From the NCBI GenBank assembly GCA_963825315.1, contig CAWGST010000006.1, positions 77,095 through 141,094 on the forward strand: DNA of 64,000 nt, given 5' to 3'. Both the position numbers and the translations under genes were made by a program. Shown here one piece after another: positions 34,701 to 45,100 of the stretch (its first letter is position 1; each line of letters starts with the position of its first letter). Below the pieces are notes generated by a model. It was not told the DNA's origin. It saw only the letters and a program-made list of their open reading frames with translations, and searched no databases. This DNA comes from DASRLE01 sp963825315 (lineage in GTDB: Bacteria > Verrucomicrobiota > Verrucomicrobiia > Limisphaerales > Palsa-1400).

Positions 34701-35332
34701 GGGCCATCGCCATCCAGCCCGACGGCCAGATTCTCATCGGCGGTTTGTTCACGAACGTCGGCGGCAGCAATTTGAATTACCTCGCCCGCTTGAACAGCGC
34801 CGATGGAAGCGTGGACACGAACTTCAACGTCGGCGTCGGCGGCAATAACGCTGTCTTGGCCCTGGCCGTTGATTCCCAGACCAGAATTCTTGTCGGCGGC
34901 GAATTCACGAGCTTCAGCGGCGTCACCAGAAGCGGCATCACACGCCTCAATCCCGATGGCACGGTTGATCCGACGATTAACTTTGGGTCAGGCGCGGATG
35001 GTGGTTTTGTGGACGCCATCGCCATTCAGAGCAACGACGAAATTGATGTCGGTGGCGGGTTTTCAACCTTTGAAGGAATTGCCGAGAACAACTTCGTGCG
35101 TCTCTTCGGCGGGGCAAATTATAGTGACGGCTATGTCCAGTTCAGCCATGCGGTCTATGGCGTTTTGGACAATGGCACCAACGCCGTCATCTCCATTCAA
35201 CGTCTTGGCGGCGAAGGCACCAATGCCCAAACCCCTGTCAGCGTCGTCTTCTCCACATCGGATTACTCGGCCCTGGCCGGCACTCAGCCTGCCAGGCCGG
35301 CATCGATTATACGGGTGTTACGAACACCGTGA
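28775..35332 (+). CDS. Giant secreted delta-60 / Calx-beta protein, N-terminal part (frameshifted at its 3' end)
   Basis: The 2,185-residue frame starts at the ATG overlapping the previous stop; an ATG at 28820 gives a shorter signal peptide (VVSLCLAAAICAGTAMDVHA). The N-terminal ~700 residues are a beta-rich region. Two blocks of delta-60 repeats (LQPNGDVLVGGQF..F....GVARLLPQG..DTSF) lie at about 31130-32170 and 33960-35060, separated by Calx-beta-like repeats at about 32790-33930. The frame ends in the middle of another Calx-beta unit. One missing base near 35285-35298 would join it to the following frame (TSDYSALAGTQ then QAGIDYTGVTNTVTF), giving one protein of about 3,460 residues. Likely cell-surface adhesion or matrix role; no catalytic motif. 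Confidence 0.8.
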   Translation: MRTRAQDQERTRLDVMFTLHDKILKRAGGRVVSLCLAAAICAGTAMDVHAQPAPPNNNLANAISISGTSGTIYGTNLYATNQVGAPAPYGGGASIWYVWSAPYTTTMSFNTRDSFDPISTDANWGGPLDTILAVYTLTSGTNVAFTNLTPVAFNDDDPSGGVTSRVDFPVSVGQMYLIQALGSPNNPTGANPYAEGTVCLNWLPSLVGGTFGFSASAYFVGEYDDEIPVQEVTHSTDPSLFNRSGANNIRITVTRQGGFTGKCEVTLAATNLTFTNYFETNYTGTNIYTTNYNTDTNGVIINVASYTNTFYTNIASENFFAEFINIGGVPELVYLPLWADSAMTQTNYGTASTNVTGPIVPSSLPLAGLGLTNFFTNWPCANVTSGVTNSNALVLTISITQVFCLGSNIETDAGLVTVPEIITNRLTGSASNRLDYVALTTNLTFNDFQMSQDVYLQINPTGANLPGPDWPDAGGNYAYYGVSPAVILYLSNAALDPEENPDITPPTLSMTSPNLTNYLNLTNFTELPYAFLDILSFSGNPNNYLGSPVYLVTNNSLQEVAVNLERTTFRVNRIPNGGNPINGTNAYLYAVLTGNPAVGNSYTFHYTIDCEGYSGSIGTIPINAFNWNDFATVAESDYAQPSFYGVTNADFGLPVSDPYDPSQNDIGKNTTWPAEKPIIGTFSIGPFPAPNIGEIAIPIFTNGAVEFDMDILVQLFETLSDAQANSGQTVPGSLGNITSANLTINFTGEPGGAYDTSFNIDNSPSSYRPNDQVPGANPPPSYGGSVNAVAIQPNGQAVIGGNFSSYDARTVYGIARLQTNGFPDTTFNNVAGGGVNGYVQAIAIDASGRIIIGGSFTAYNGNSAPNIARLNHDGSLDTTFNSGIGFTNTVYALAIDANGNILVGGDFTSYNTTHLNYIARLLTNGALDTTFLPNTGNGNPNYGTDGDVRAVATDGNGNIILGGEFNSVNGSTYNYVARLLPGGAVDSTFNPEIGPDDTVYSVAIEPNNEILIGGAFQNYNLVSRSSVALLLTTGFLDPNFNPGAGADGVVYSVLLQPNGDVLVGGQFRNFNTSRRLGVARLLPQGWVDTSFMDTAYNQFAGLVNSYNNESVEPVYTAYALALQPDGNIIIGGSFTNVGGGTMNQSSGPVNVRYATHSQVNITRVIGAPTPGPQTGVGGIGNCPGNITLQNTYSVDDTGNKLYVTIDRTNGSLGPAQLTLGTNLVAGQATAADLGLILPDVAEYDIINKYWEILPYGNYGWRQSDGYYGFNNAIQPITDFGDSALNLSIYNDPAAGRDLSATLTELNVNSQGLLVLGGVPIPLYPALGLPSAPLEILNNNTRVGLVGFSATNYTALDTSSNVTITVLRTNGNYGQLTVYYYTTNGSAQSGADYTGVSKQSPPGQQTKLTFGGGAEGNNSYSFTIPIIQKSTVQLTKQFHVLLYAPSPIGVLDTNIPPFVYSNATVTIIDGNFAPGHLGFTSPTYSVDKGGTATVGVTRSGGAVGELQVQCGTSNGTGTNGLNYSGVTNTLFWGDQDVSVKTMTVQTLQDNTVEGPKTVNLSLFNATNVNVGSTNIDNSILTNAYPSNAVLTINEIDSYGTLNFVAPNFNIMQNAGQALITVIRTNGTTSAISVHYTNFSDTSPTPGNQAAQAGTNFGVTSGMLTLTNGQTSANFVVPIYYTPNESSPANRMVTLELYNGNPAAISTNFPIFATLTILDPQLVNHPPGSVDQTTLNGTGFNNVVNSLALQPDGSILAGGDFTFFNQYPFDYVARLMPSGAFDSSFLLNQGGANSSVLQVLSQTPSSSQTNGPIMIVGDFTVVDTVTNQHIARLNLDGSLDETFNPGSGADSTIFAIAETSLPAATNTQPPTLAYYIGGSFANFNGVPCGGITRLNASTNSPGYPGTVDPNFNVGQGVTSSNAAIRALAVQANGQVILGGDFTAFNSVAYNHLVRLNVDGSIDTSFNPSTNFGPADSVRAIAIQPDGQILIGGLFTNVGGSNLNYLARLNSADGSVDTNFNVGVGGNNAVLALAVDSQTRILVGGEFTSFSGVTRSGITRLNPDGTVDPTINFGSGADGGFVDAIAIQSNDEIDVGGGFSTFEGIAENNFVRLFGGANYSDGYVQFSHAVYGVLDNGTNAVISIQRLGGEGTNAQTPVSVVFSTSDYSALAGTQPARPASIIRVLRTP

Positions 35333-38300
35333 CGTTCCCGTTGGGTGAAACCTTCAAGACGGTCACAATTCCGATCCTCAACAACTATCTGGTGGGCAGC
35401 AACAAGAGCGTGAATCTTAACCTGTCCGGCGAGATCAATGCGGGGGTCGGCAACCAGACCACGGCCTTTCTCGTCATTACCAATGTCAATTCGGCGGTGA
35501 GCTTCTCGGTGCCTACATATCCCCAAACTGCAAATGCGCCGGGAGGCAACGCCTACATTTCCGTGGTTCGAGTAGGAAATCCGAACAGCACCGTTGGCGT
35601 TACCGTCTATACTGGAACCAATGGCACCGCCACGCCCTACGTCGATTACACTCCCGAAACGGCTGACATCGTCTTCAATCCAGGGGTGATGTTGCAAGAT
35701 TTCCTTGTCCCCATGCTGAACCCGACCAACCTGTTTAGCGACAAGACCGTCGATTTGGAGATGAGCAATCCGTCCAACACCTTTATTGCCTCGCCCAGCA
35801 GCGCCACCCTGATCATCGAGAACGTCAATAGTGGTCCCGGTGTGCTGTCCTTTTCACAACCCAGCTACAGCATAGTGGCGCCGAGCGCAGGGGTGACGAA
35901 TGCGCCCATCACCATCGTTCTAACCGATGGTTCGAGCACCAATGTTGGCGTGACGCTCACGACCTCCAACGGTACTGCCGTCGCCGGCATAAACTATGCC
36001 AGCGTCGTGCAGACGAATTTCCTTTCCAGCGGCCAGCCCAGCCAGACCGTTTTTATTCCTGTGTATGCACAGCCCAAGGCGGGGCCTGCCACCACTGTTT
36101 ATCTGACTCTTTCCAATCCCCAAAATGGGGCGAGCATCGGGGGCGCCGCCCAGGAGGTTTTGACCATTCTGAATGGCATCGAGGGTTTCAGCTTTACCAA
36201 TTCGCCCTATACCGTCAACGAAAGCAACGGCTCGGTCACCTTGGAGATCGTGCGCAACGGTCCGATGACTAATGCCGCCTCGGTGAGTTACAGCACCTTT
36301 TCGCCACCGAACGCCTCCGAGGCCAACGGCCAGGCCGTGCCAAACATCGATTATGTGCCTGCGTCCGGCACGTTGAACTTTGCCTCAAACGAGACGTTTA
36401 CAACGATTCCCATTACAATCATTCAGGGGAATGCTGTCAACGGACCGTTGACCTTTCAGGTTAACCTGAACAACCCAAGCCCCGCTGGCATTGTTCAGAT
36501 CGGCTCCCCGGGCACGGCTTTTGTCACCATTGATGGCGACGTCACTGGATTTGAATTCTCGACCAATTCGTATTTTGTGGGGGAAAACGGCAGCAACATC
36601 GTCGTCACCGTGAACCGGCTCAACTACGGCACGGGAGTGGCATCGGTCCAGTATGCCACCAGCGATGGCACCAATCTGAGTCCCGCTCTGAATGCCTCGA
36701 ATCAGATCGATTATGTCGCCACCAACGGCACGCTGACCTTCCAAAACAATCAGGCAACGGCCAGCTTCACCGTCCCAATTCTCAATCCAAACATTGTGGA
36801 GAGCAACAAGACCTTCAATGTGACGTTATCCAATCCCGCGGTCCTGACGCTGCCCAATCCCTCGACAAATGCCTACCTGGTTTCACCCTCGAACGCCACG
36901 GTGACGATTACGAATGTTTTGGCTGGCGTGAATTTCGAAAGCCCGACCTACACCGTGAGTGAATGCGGAGTGACGGCGGCCATCCCGGTGGTTCTTATTG
37001 GAGCGACCAACAATGTTGTCACCGTCAACTGCGCCACGACGAATGGCGGTTCGGCCATCCCCGGACTTAATGGCGGCAATTATCTCACGAACAGCGGAAC
37101 TCTCACCTTTTCGAACGGACAGACTGTCCAGACATTTTATGTCACGGTGCTTAATAATCACATTATTGGTCCCAACCATACGGTTTACCTGGCTTTGTCC
37201 AATCCGACAAACGCGCAATTGCTCAATCCGAGCACGGCTGTCTTGACCATCCAGGAATGCAACGGCGCTTACATTGTCAACTCGGGCACCGCCTTCGTAT
37301 CAGGCAGCATCTTGCCCGCTTCCGGTATCATCTTTCCCAATGAAACCGTAAAGATTCTTTTTGGGTTGCGCGATGTTGCGGGCAGCAACGCAACCAATCT
37401 GCTCGCAACCTTGCAGGCGACAAATGGCGTTGTCCCCATCCCTGCGGGCGAATCGCAAACCTATCCCCTTCTCATCGCCAGTGGCCCCACTGTGTCAATG
37501 CCCTTTACCTTTGAAGCTGTGGGAAGCAACGGTCAAAGTATTAGCGCCGACTTGGTCCTGACGGAAGGCACAAATGTCTTTACCAATTACTTTGGCTTTA
37601 CCCTGGGCGACCTCATCATCGGCGGCGGCGCCACCACCACCTTTAGCACCAACGAAACCCTCCTGCTCTTTGGAAGCTCCCCTGCGCCGAGCAAGGCCTA
37701 CAATACGAATCCGCCAAATTACGGTTACCCGTCCCTGATCAATGTTTCAGGACTTGTGGGCAACATTACGGCGGTCACCGCGGGTATAAGCAATTTCGGC
37801 CATCAGGATCCGGCTAACGTTGCTGTGGTGCTGGAGAGTCCCGCAGCCCCGGGCCAGGGCACGGTTCTGATGAACGGTTGTGGCGGCGGTAATAACGCGC
37901 AACACCTTGACTTGACATTTTCTCAGAGCGCGGGCAGTTCGCTGCCGCAAACGACCGCCCTTAGCAACGGAACTTACAAGCCAACGGCCTATAGCCAGGT
38001 GCTGCCGCTAGGATCGGCGCCAACAAACCTCTTGACAAGCTTGACCAATTTTATTGGACAGCCGCCCAATGGAACCTGGTCGCTCTTTGTGGCGGATGAG
38101 GACACTCTTGACTCGGGCTATATCAGCAATGGTTGGAGTGTAAGTATCAGCACTGAATTTGTGACCAACTACACTGGATTTCCCGTTGAGTCGGATTCGG
38201 ATTTGGAGCTGGCCATCACCGCGCCTGCCGCGGCAACACAGGGCAACACTCTGGGTTACAGCTTCAGTGTGACCAACTATGGGCCATCCGCGGCGACCAA

Positions 38301-39162
38301 TGTAACCATTACCGATGCGCTTCCGTCCGGAGTGTCCTACGTGAGCAACAGTTGCAATTGCGCGGTCGGAACCAACGGGCTGACCAATGGCGTGTTGACC
38401 TTTACGGTCGCGTCGCTGGCTGTCAGCAATGGAGTGACATTCAACGTCGTGGTCATTCCGAACGCCCTGGGATACATCACCAATATCGCGACGGCGACCG
38501 CCAACGAACCCGATCCCAACTCCAATAATGTGCAATCGAATGTTGTGTTGGTCAGCGCGCCGAGCGCCGACATGGGAGTTACCCTCGGCGGCAGCCCGAA
38601 TCCCGTGCTGGACGGCGCCAGTGTCACCTACTCCATCGTTGCGGCCAATAACGGCCCGTCCACAGCCACAGGGGTCACGGCGATCAATGTGCTGCCGGCG
38701 GGATTCCGGCCGAGTACAATAACACCGACGCCGTCAAGCGTTGTCACCAACGCAAACGGCACGGTTACGATTACCTGGAATGTGGGCGCCATGGGAAGCG
38801 GCTCCTATGCCACTCTAACGATCATCGCGGGCGTGAACCTTCCTGAGAAGAGCCTTCCTTCTTCGGCAAACCTGGACAGCGTTACCGTCAGTTCCCAGGT
38901 GTATGACCCGGCCAAGCTGAACAATTATGCGGCCATCAAAACAGAAGTGTTGCCCGCCACGATAACGGTGGGGCGCAGCGGCACGAATTACACACTGTCG
39001 TGGCAGGCAGTGCCGGGAAACATTGTGCTGCAAGGCGCCGTAAATGTGACCGGCCCTTGGGTGCCTATTGCAAATCCAGTGGCAGTGGGTGGAGTATATA
39101 CCTATGTCCTGCCGGGCGGCAACGGCTATCACTTCTTCAGATTGATGTCGCAATTGCCTTGA
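35329..39162 (+). CDS. Giant secreted delta-60 / Calx-beta protein, C-terminal part
   Basis: This frame continues the preceding gene; homologous coding begins at about 35290, upstream of the GTG at 35329. It has no signal peptide. In order it holds four to five Calx-beta units (about 35340-37250; each with '..G.A..G.DY......TL.F..GQ....F.VP I..'), a linker, and a proprotein-convertase P-domain-like unit (about 37720-38150: NFGHQDPANVAVVLESPA, GTWSLFVADEDTLDSGY). Two DUF11 repeats follow (38190-38960), then a C-terminal strand module (YTLSWQAVPGNIVLQGA to HFFRLMSQLP). Calx-beta domains bind Ca2+ in other proteins; DUF11 and P-domain units are common in surface proteins. Taken alone it could not be exported. 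Confidence 0.75.
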   Translation: MTFPLGETFKTVTIPILNNYLVGSNKSVNLNLSGEINAGVGNQTTAFLVITNVNSAVSFSVPTYPQTANAPGGNAYISVVRVGNPNSTVGVTVYTGTNGTATPYVDYTPETADIVFNPGVMLQDFLVPMLNPTNLFSDKTVDLEMSNPSNTFIASPSSATLIIENVNSGPGVLSFSQPSYSIVAPSAGVTNAPITIVLTDGSSTNVGVTLTTSNGTAVAGINYASVVQTNFLSSGQPSQTVFIPVYAQPKAGPATTVYLTLSNPQNGASIGGAAQEVLTILNGIEGFSFTNSPYTVNESNGSVTLEIVRNGPMTNAASVSYSTFSPPNASEANGQAVPNIDYVPASGTLNFASNETFTTIPITIIQGNAVNGPLTFQVNLNNPSPAGIVQIGSPGTAFVTIDGDVTGFEFSTNSYFVGENGSNIVVTVNRLNYGTGVASVQYATSDGTNLSPALNASNQIDYVATNGTLTFQNNQATASFTVPILNPNIVESNKTFNVTLSNPAVLTLPNPSTNAYLVSPSNATVTITNVLAGVNFESPTYTVSECGVTAAIPVVLIGATNNVVTVNCATTNGGSAIPGLNGGNYLTNSGTLTFSNGQTVQTFYVTVLNNHIIGPNHTVYLALSNPTNAQLLNPSTAVLTIQECNGAYIVNSGTAFVSGSILPASGIIFPNETVKILFGLRDVAGSNATNLLATLQATNGVVPIPAGESQTYPLLIASGPTVSMPFTFEAVGSNGQSISADLVLTEGTNVFTNYFGFTLGDLIIGGGATTTFSTNETLLLFGSSPAPSKAYNTNPPNYGYPSLINVSGLVGNITAVTAGISNFGHQDPANVAVVLESPAAPGQGTVLMNGCGGGNNAQHLDLTFSQSAGSSLPQTTALSNGTYKPTAYSQVLPLGSAPTNLLTSLTNFIGQPPNGTWSLFVADEDTLDSGYISNGWSVSISTEFVTNYTGFPVESDSDLELAITAPAAATQGNTLGYSFSVTNYGPSAATNVTITDALPSGVSYVSNSCNCAVGTNGLTNGVLTFTVASLAVSNGVTFNVVVIPNALGYITNIATATANEPDPNSNNVQSNVVLVSAPSADMGVTLGGSPNPVLDGASVTYSIVAANNGPSTATGVTAINVLPAGFRPSTITPTPSSVVTNANGTVTITWNVGAMGSGSYATLTIIAGVNLPEKSLPSSANLDSVTVSSQVYDPAKLNNYAAIKTEVLPATITVGRSGTNYTLSWQAVPGNIVLQGAVNVTGPWVPIANPVAVGGVYTYVLPGGNGYHFFRLMSQLP

Positions 39163-39177
39163 TTCAGAAGCACCCCA

Positions 39178-42100
39178 ATGAAAAGACGTTTTAATCGCTT
39201 GAGTTCAATGGCGGTAGCCGCGGCTTGCGCGGCTCTGTTTCTCCTGCCGGAAACGCCGGTTCGCGCGGCTGGAAGCCAGGTCCTCCATGGGCATGTGCCC
39301 GCGGTGGTGGCTCGCTTGCAGCCGATCGGACATCTCGATGGCGCCAATCACTTGAAGCTGGCCATTGGCCTGCCCTTGCGGGACCAGGCGGGTCTGTCGA
39401 AGCTGCTCCAGCAGATTTACGATCCAACCAGCCCCAACTATCATCATTATTTGACTCCTGCGCAGTTTGCGGAACGGTTTGGTCCGGCGGCGGCGGATTA
39501 TCAAACGCTGACGGCGTTTGCGACCTCGCATAATTTGGCCGTGACGGGCACCCATCCCAACCGCACTTTGCTGGATGTGGAGGCGTCTATTGCGGACGTT
39601 GAAAAGGCCCTGCACGTAACTATGCGGGTTTACCGGCATCCCACGGAACAGCGCGATTTCTTTGCACCGGATACGGAGCCATCCATTGATTTAAATCTTC
39701 CAGTGCTACATATCAGCGGCTTGGACAATTATGTGCTACCGCACTCGAACCTCAAGCCTCTCCCCCTCGGTCCCACCCAGACCAATGGGCCTGCGCTTGG
39801 CTCAGGGCCAGGCGGAGCGTATTGGGGGAACGATTTCAGGGCTGCTTACGCGCCAGGTGTCTCGCTGACTGGCAGTGGCCAGAAGCTTGCGTTGCTTGAA
39901 TTTGACACCTACTACCCCAGTGATATTCTCAAATACGAACAATTGACTGGCTTGCCTGCTGTACCCCTGCTCAACGTTCCAATTGACGGGTTTAACAGCC
40001 CGCCTGGCGTCGCCGATGACGAAGTCTCTTTGGACATCGAGATGGGTATTGCAATGGCGCCTGGCCTTTCGGAAATCCTCATTTACGAAGCTCCAACCAA
40101 TGGCCCTTCGACGACGACGGATGATATGTTAAATAGAATGGCCAATGACGATTTAGCCAATCAGATTAGCGCATCTTGGAGTTATCCCATAGATGCTTTG
40201 ACCGATCCAATTTTCATGCAGATGGCCGCCCAGGGACAGTCGTTTTTCAATGCCTCAGGTGACAGTGGCGCTTATCCGCCGGGAGGAGTTCCGACTCCTT
40301 CTGATGATACCAATATCACTATCGTCGGCGGCACAACCTTGTTCACCACCGGCCCGGGCGGAGCCTGGCAATCAGAAGTCGTATGGAGTTGGTTTACCGC
40401 GGGCACAGGCGAGGGCGCCGGCAGCGGCGGCATTAGCTCAACCTACGCAATCCCATCTTGGCAGCAGGGTATCAGCATGGTCGCCAACCAGGGTTCGACC
40501 AACTTTCGAAACCTTCCGGATGTGGCCCTCACGGCAGATAACATCTGGATCATATCCGGCGGCCAGGGCTTGGGGCAGCCGGTCGGCGGCACCAGTGCGG
40601 CGACGCCTTTGTGGGCGGCTTTTAACTCCCTGATCAATCAGCAGGCTTCTGAGAACTGTCAGCCACCGATGGGTTTTATCAATCCTGCGATCTACGCCAT
40701 TGGAAAAGGGCCTTTGTATTCCAGCACATTTCACGACATCGTGAGTGGCAACAACACAAACTTCGTAAGTCCGAACCTGTTCTATGCGGTGCCCGGCTAT
40801 GACCTATGCTCGGGGTGGGGCACGCCCATGGGCAGTAACTTAATCAATGCCTTGACGCCTTCTTCGCTTACGCCAGTTTTGGCTGTGGTCACCAATATTA
40901 TTTCCGGCGGCAATGGCAATGGGGTCATTGATTTTGATGAATGCAATAATTTAACGATTGTTCTGACCAACGAAAGCTGCCTCCATGCTGCCACCGGCAT
41001 CGAGGCGACTCTTTACTCGACCACTTTGGGAGCGATCGTGGCGCAAGGCGCTTCTGCTTATCCGGAGCTTCTCCCGCGCGCCAGCGCCTCCAACCTGAGT
41101 CTGTTTACCCTCAGCACGGTACCGACTTTTGTTTGCGGAACGCCCGTTAATTTGACCCTTGTGGTGAAATCCGACCAAGTGGTTCAAACTAATTATATTC
41201 AGATTCCTTCGGGGGTTGTTGGGTCGCCGGACAGTTTTACGAGCTCAACAGTAATCCCCATTCCAAACACCAACCTTGTTCCCGTTAATTCGCCCATCGT
41301 CGTTTCGGGGTTGCAGTCCGTTGGCAAAATAACCGTCTCCGTCTATCTGACCGCGCAAACGGATGCCGGGCTGTCTCTGCGATTGATAAGCCCGAGCGGA
41401 ACCAGCGTGATATTATCGCAATTCAATGGCGGCACTAACGCAGACTACGGCTCGGGTTGCGGCTCGGGTTCGGAAACCACCTTTGACGACGCGGCGGCTG
41501 TTCCGATTACTTCTGCCACGCCTCCTTATCTCGGCAGCTTTCAGCCGCAACAGCCGCTGTCGGTCTTTAACCTCCTGAACGGCACCAATCTTAATGGAAC
41601 ATGGACCCTCCAGGTGCTTGACGAGTTTCCGGGTGACACGGCTGCGCTGGAGTGCTGGTCTCTCAATGTTTCGCCGGAGGTCTGCCTGGACGGCGGCGGC
41701 CAATGTGTGGGTGCGGATCTTTCGCTGACGATGTCCGCCAGTCCAAGCACTGTTTATGTGGGCGGCAATGTGGTTTATGACCTGACCGTGTCGAATGCCG
41801 GACCCAGCACGGCGCAAAACGTGGTCATTACACAAGATCTGCCTGCCGGTGTTACCGACGTCACTGTCACCAATGGCTCGGTTTCGGTCAGTCAATCCGG
41901 TTTGATCCTCAGTATGACCCTGGCATCATTGCCGGTGTATGGCGCGGCAACCGTTTCCGTGTCGGCGACATTTACTTCAAGTATGCTGGGCACAAATGTC
42001 ACGGCTCTTGTCACCAGTACGGCCAGCGTTGCATCCTCTACTACTAATTTAAATCCCAACAACACCACGGCTTCCGCCACCGTGGTCGTGTCGGAACCGA

Positions 42101-45100
42101 CGGCGGATTTGGCGGTGAGCATGACGGGTTCGCCCGGCTCCGTTTTGCAAGGAGCATTGCTGACCTACACTATTAATGTGACCAACAACGGACCTTTTCC
42201 CGCCGATGGTGTCGCGCTGGCTGTCACTCTGCCGGCCAATGCCAATTTTATCTCCGCCACGGCCTCGCAGGGAACGGTGTTCGCCGATGGCACGTTCGCG
42301 GAGTTGGGCAACATCGGTCTGGGAACGAACGTGGTCGTGACAATCGTAGTCAGCCCAACGATCACGGGGAACATCACAGCCAGCGCCGTGGTTTCCCTCA
42401 GTCCTCCGGAGATTGATCCAATCAGCTTTAATAATTTCGCCTCTGTCTCCACCACGGTTGGGCCTGCGGCTGATTTGGGAGTTGCGGCTTTTGCCACGCC
42501 AAGTCCGGTGGTGGCCGGCGGCAACCTGGGCTACATCGTGACGGTATCCAACGCAGGGCCAAGCCCGGCGACAGGCGTGGTGTTTAGCCAGTCGATGCCG
42601 GCGGGGAGCACTTTTGTTTCGAGCACCCTGCCGGGCCACACCGTTGCCAACAATTTGATTAACGCGACCATAACGAACTTGGCCAGCGGGTCAAACATAC
42701 TTATTGTCAATGTGGTCAAAACGCCCGCGCTGCCGTCCGGCGTGCAGTCAAATTTGCTGGTTTCCACCTTCTCGGTCTTTGGCCAGCCGGGCGATCCAAA
42801 CCCCAACAACAATGTTTTCGCGCTGACAAACCTGGAGGAGCGGCCGATGGTGACCATTATGGCGGCCGGAGCGACACTGACCAACAACTGTTGTCCGGAT
42901 GGCTCGGTGCATCCAGGGGAAACGGTGGTCGTCGAACTGGCTCTCCAGAATGTCGGCACCATTCCCACGTCAAATCTTGTCGCAACCTTGCAAAACGGCA
43001 ACGGCGTGACGTCTTCCAGCGGCTCGCAAACCTATGGCGTTCTTCAGCCGGAGGGGACTCCGGCATCGGGCCTGTATTCATTCACGGCCAGCAGCACCAA
43101 CGGAGGCACAATCCTCGCCGTCTTGCAGTGGCAGGATGGCACCAACGTGGGCACGGTCACTTTTACGTTTGTCATGCCTGTTGTCCAAACCTTTTGGAAC
43201 ACAAGTTCCATCAGCATCCCCAACCAGAAGTACATTCCCAATCCGGATAGCGGCCCGGCCAACCCCTATCCATCGGCCATTGTCGTTTCGAATATCAACG
43301 GAGATGTTGCAACGGTGACCGTAACCGTCTCGAATTTAATCCACAGTTATCCCAATGATATTGGCATATTGCTTGTCGGGCCCTCCACGAATTGCGTCCT
43401 GATGTCCGCCGCCGCCGATCATTCCACGATCAGCACGCCAATCACAGTTACTTTCGATCAAAACGCCGCGCTGGCGCTGCCGCCCGAGGGGGAGATTGTT
43501 TCAGGATCTTACCAACCGGCCGATTACTACGAGAGCCAGTACGGCACGACCGAGACCTACAGCAATTCGCTTGCTCCCGTTGGCCCCTATAACACCAATT
43601 TGGCAGTTTTCGGAAGCATTCCGGCCAATGGAACGTGGTGCTTGTACGTCGAGGACGACACCGTTGGGGATGCGGGCGCGATCTTCAACGGCTGGAGTTT
43701 GGCGATTACAACGATCACGCCGGTCAATCAGGTGGCGGATTTGGCGGTGAGCATCGTCGCATCGGCCAATCAGGTCATCCTGGGCAACAACATCACCAAT
43801 CTATGGATCGTGACCAACAACGGCCCCGACGCGGTCACCAATGTGTTTGTCACAAATATTTTGTCTCCCGGATTGACGCTTTTAACCAACACGCTTCCTC
43901 CGGGCGCGGGCAACGTCCAAACCAGCCCGGCCTATGTTTACAATCTGGGCACCCTCATTTCCGGAGGCGGCGCGCTCGTTACCAACGTGGTGACGGCAAA
44001 TTCAAACGGTCTGCAAACCAACGTCATTTCCGTTGGTTCAACCGTGCTGGATGCAAACCCCGCCAATAATACGGCCAGCGTCGTTACGACGGTGACTCCG
44101 CCGCCAGTCGATTTGATCGTCGCGCCGATATCAGTCTCTCCGAATCCGGTTGTCATCAATGGCAGCCTGTATTACATCCTCGCTGTAACCAACAATGGTC
44201 CGGGCAATGCGCTCGATGTTGTCGGCACCTTTGCTTTGTCAGGCCTTGACTTCGTTTCTGCCGTTCCCTTTCCCTCTCAAGGCGCCAGTTGCAGTTCAAA
44301 CAACGGCTTCGTGGTATGCACCCTGGGCACAATCCCCGCCGGCAGCAATGCCAATGTTACGGTCGTCGCCACTGCGCCGTCAAACGGGGTCGTGACCAAC
44401 GTTTGGAGTGTGCTCACCGCTGCGGCTAACACCAATTTGGCCAATAATTCTGTCAGCGCCAATGTTACGGTGATAAATCCAGAGGCGGTCATCACCAATG
44501 GTCCGGCCACGCTGATGTCGCAGGGTTCGCCTCCCTTCAATGGCGCGATTAATTCCAATCAAACCAACAAGGTGGCCTTTACCCTGCTTAATATCGGCTC
44601 GGGCCCCACAACGAACCTGGTTGCGACGCTGCTGGCGAACAGTGGCATCAGGCCGATCACAACAAGCAATGTCTATGGCGCGATTGCCGCCGGGGGTTCC
44701 GCCTCCCAATCTTATCTGTTTGTCGGCAGCGGCGGTTCCGGGGCCACCATCACGGCTGAATTGTCATTGCAGGACGGAAGCAATACCAATCTGGGGCCTG
44801 TCTTCTACACGTTCATGCTTCCCAAGACACAAAGTTTCACCAATTCGGAGGAGATTTTCATCCCCTATATCGGCCCGGCTTCTCCGTATCCTTCCAGTAT
44901 CCAGGTTCCCTGGCCGACCAACTTGTTGGTGAGCAAGGTCACGGCCACGTTGAACGATTTCGCGCATAGCTGGCCTCACGATGTCGAGGCGGTGCTGGTC
45001 AGCCCCGCCGGACAAGAACTGGTTTTGATGGAACACACCGGCGCATTTTATGGCGTCACCAACTTGATGTTGACCTTTGATGATGCGGCGGCGCAAAGCC

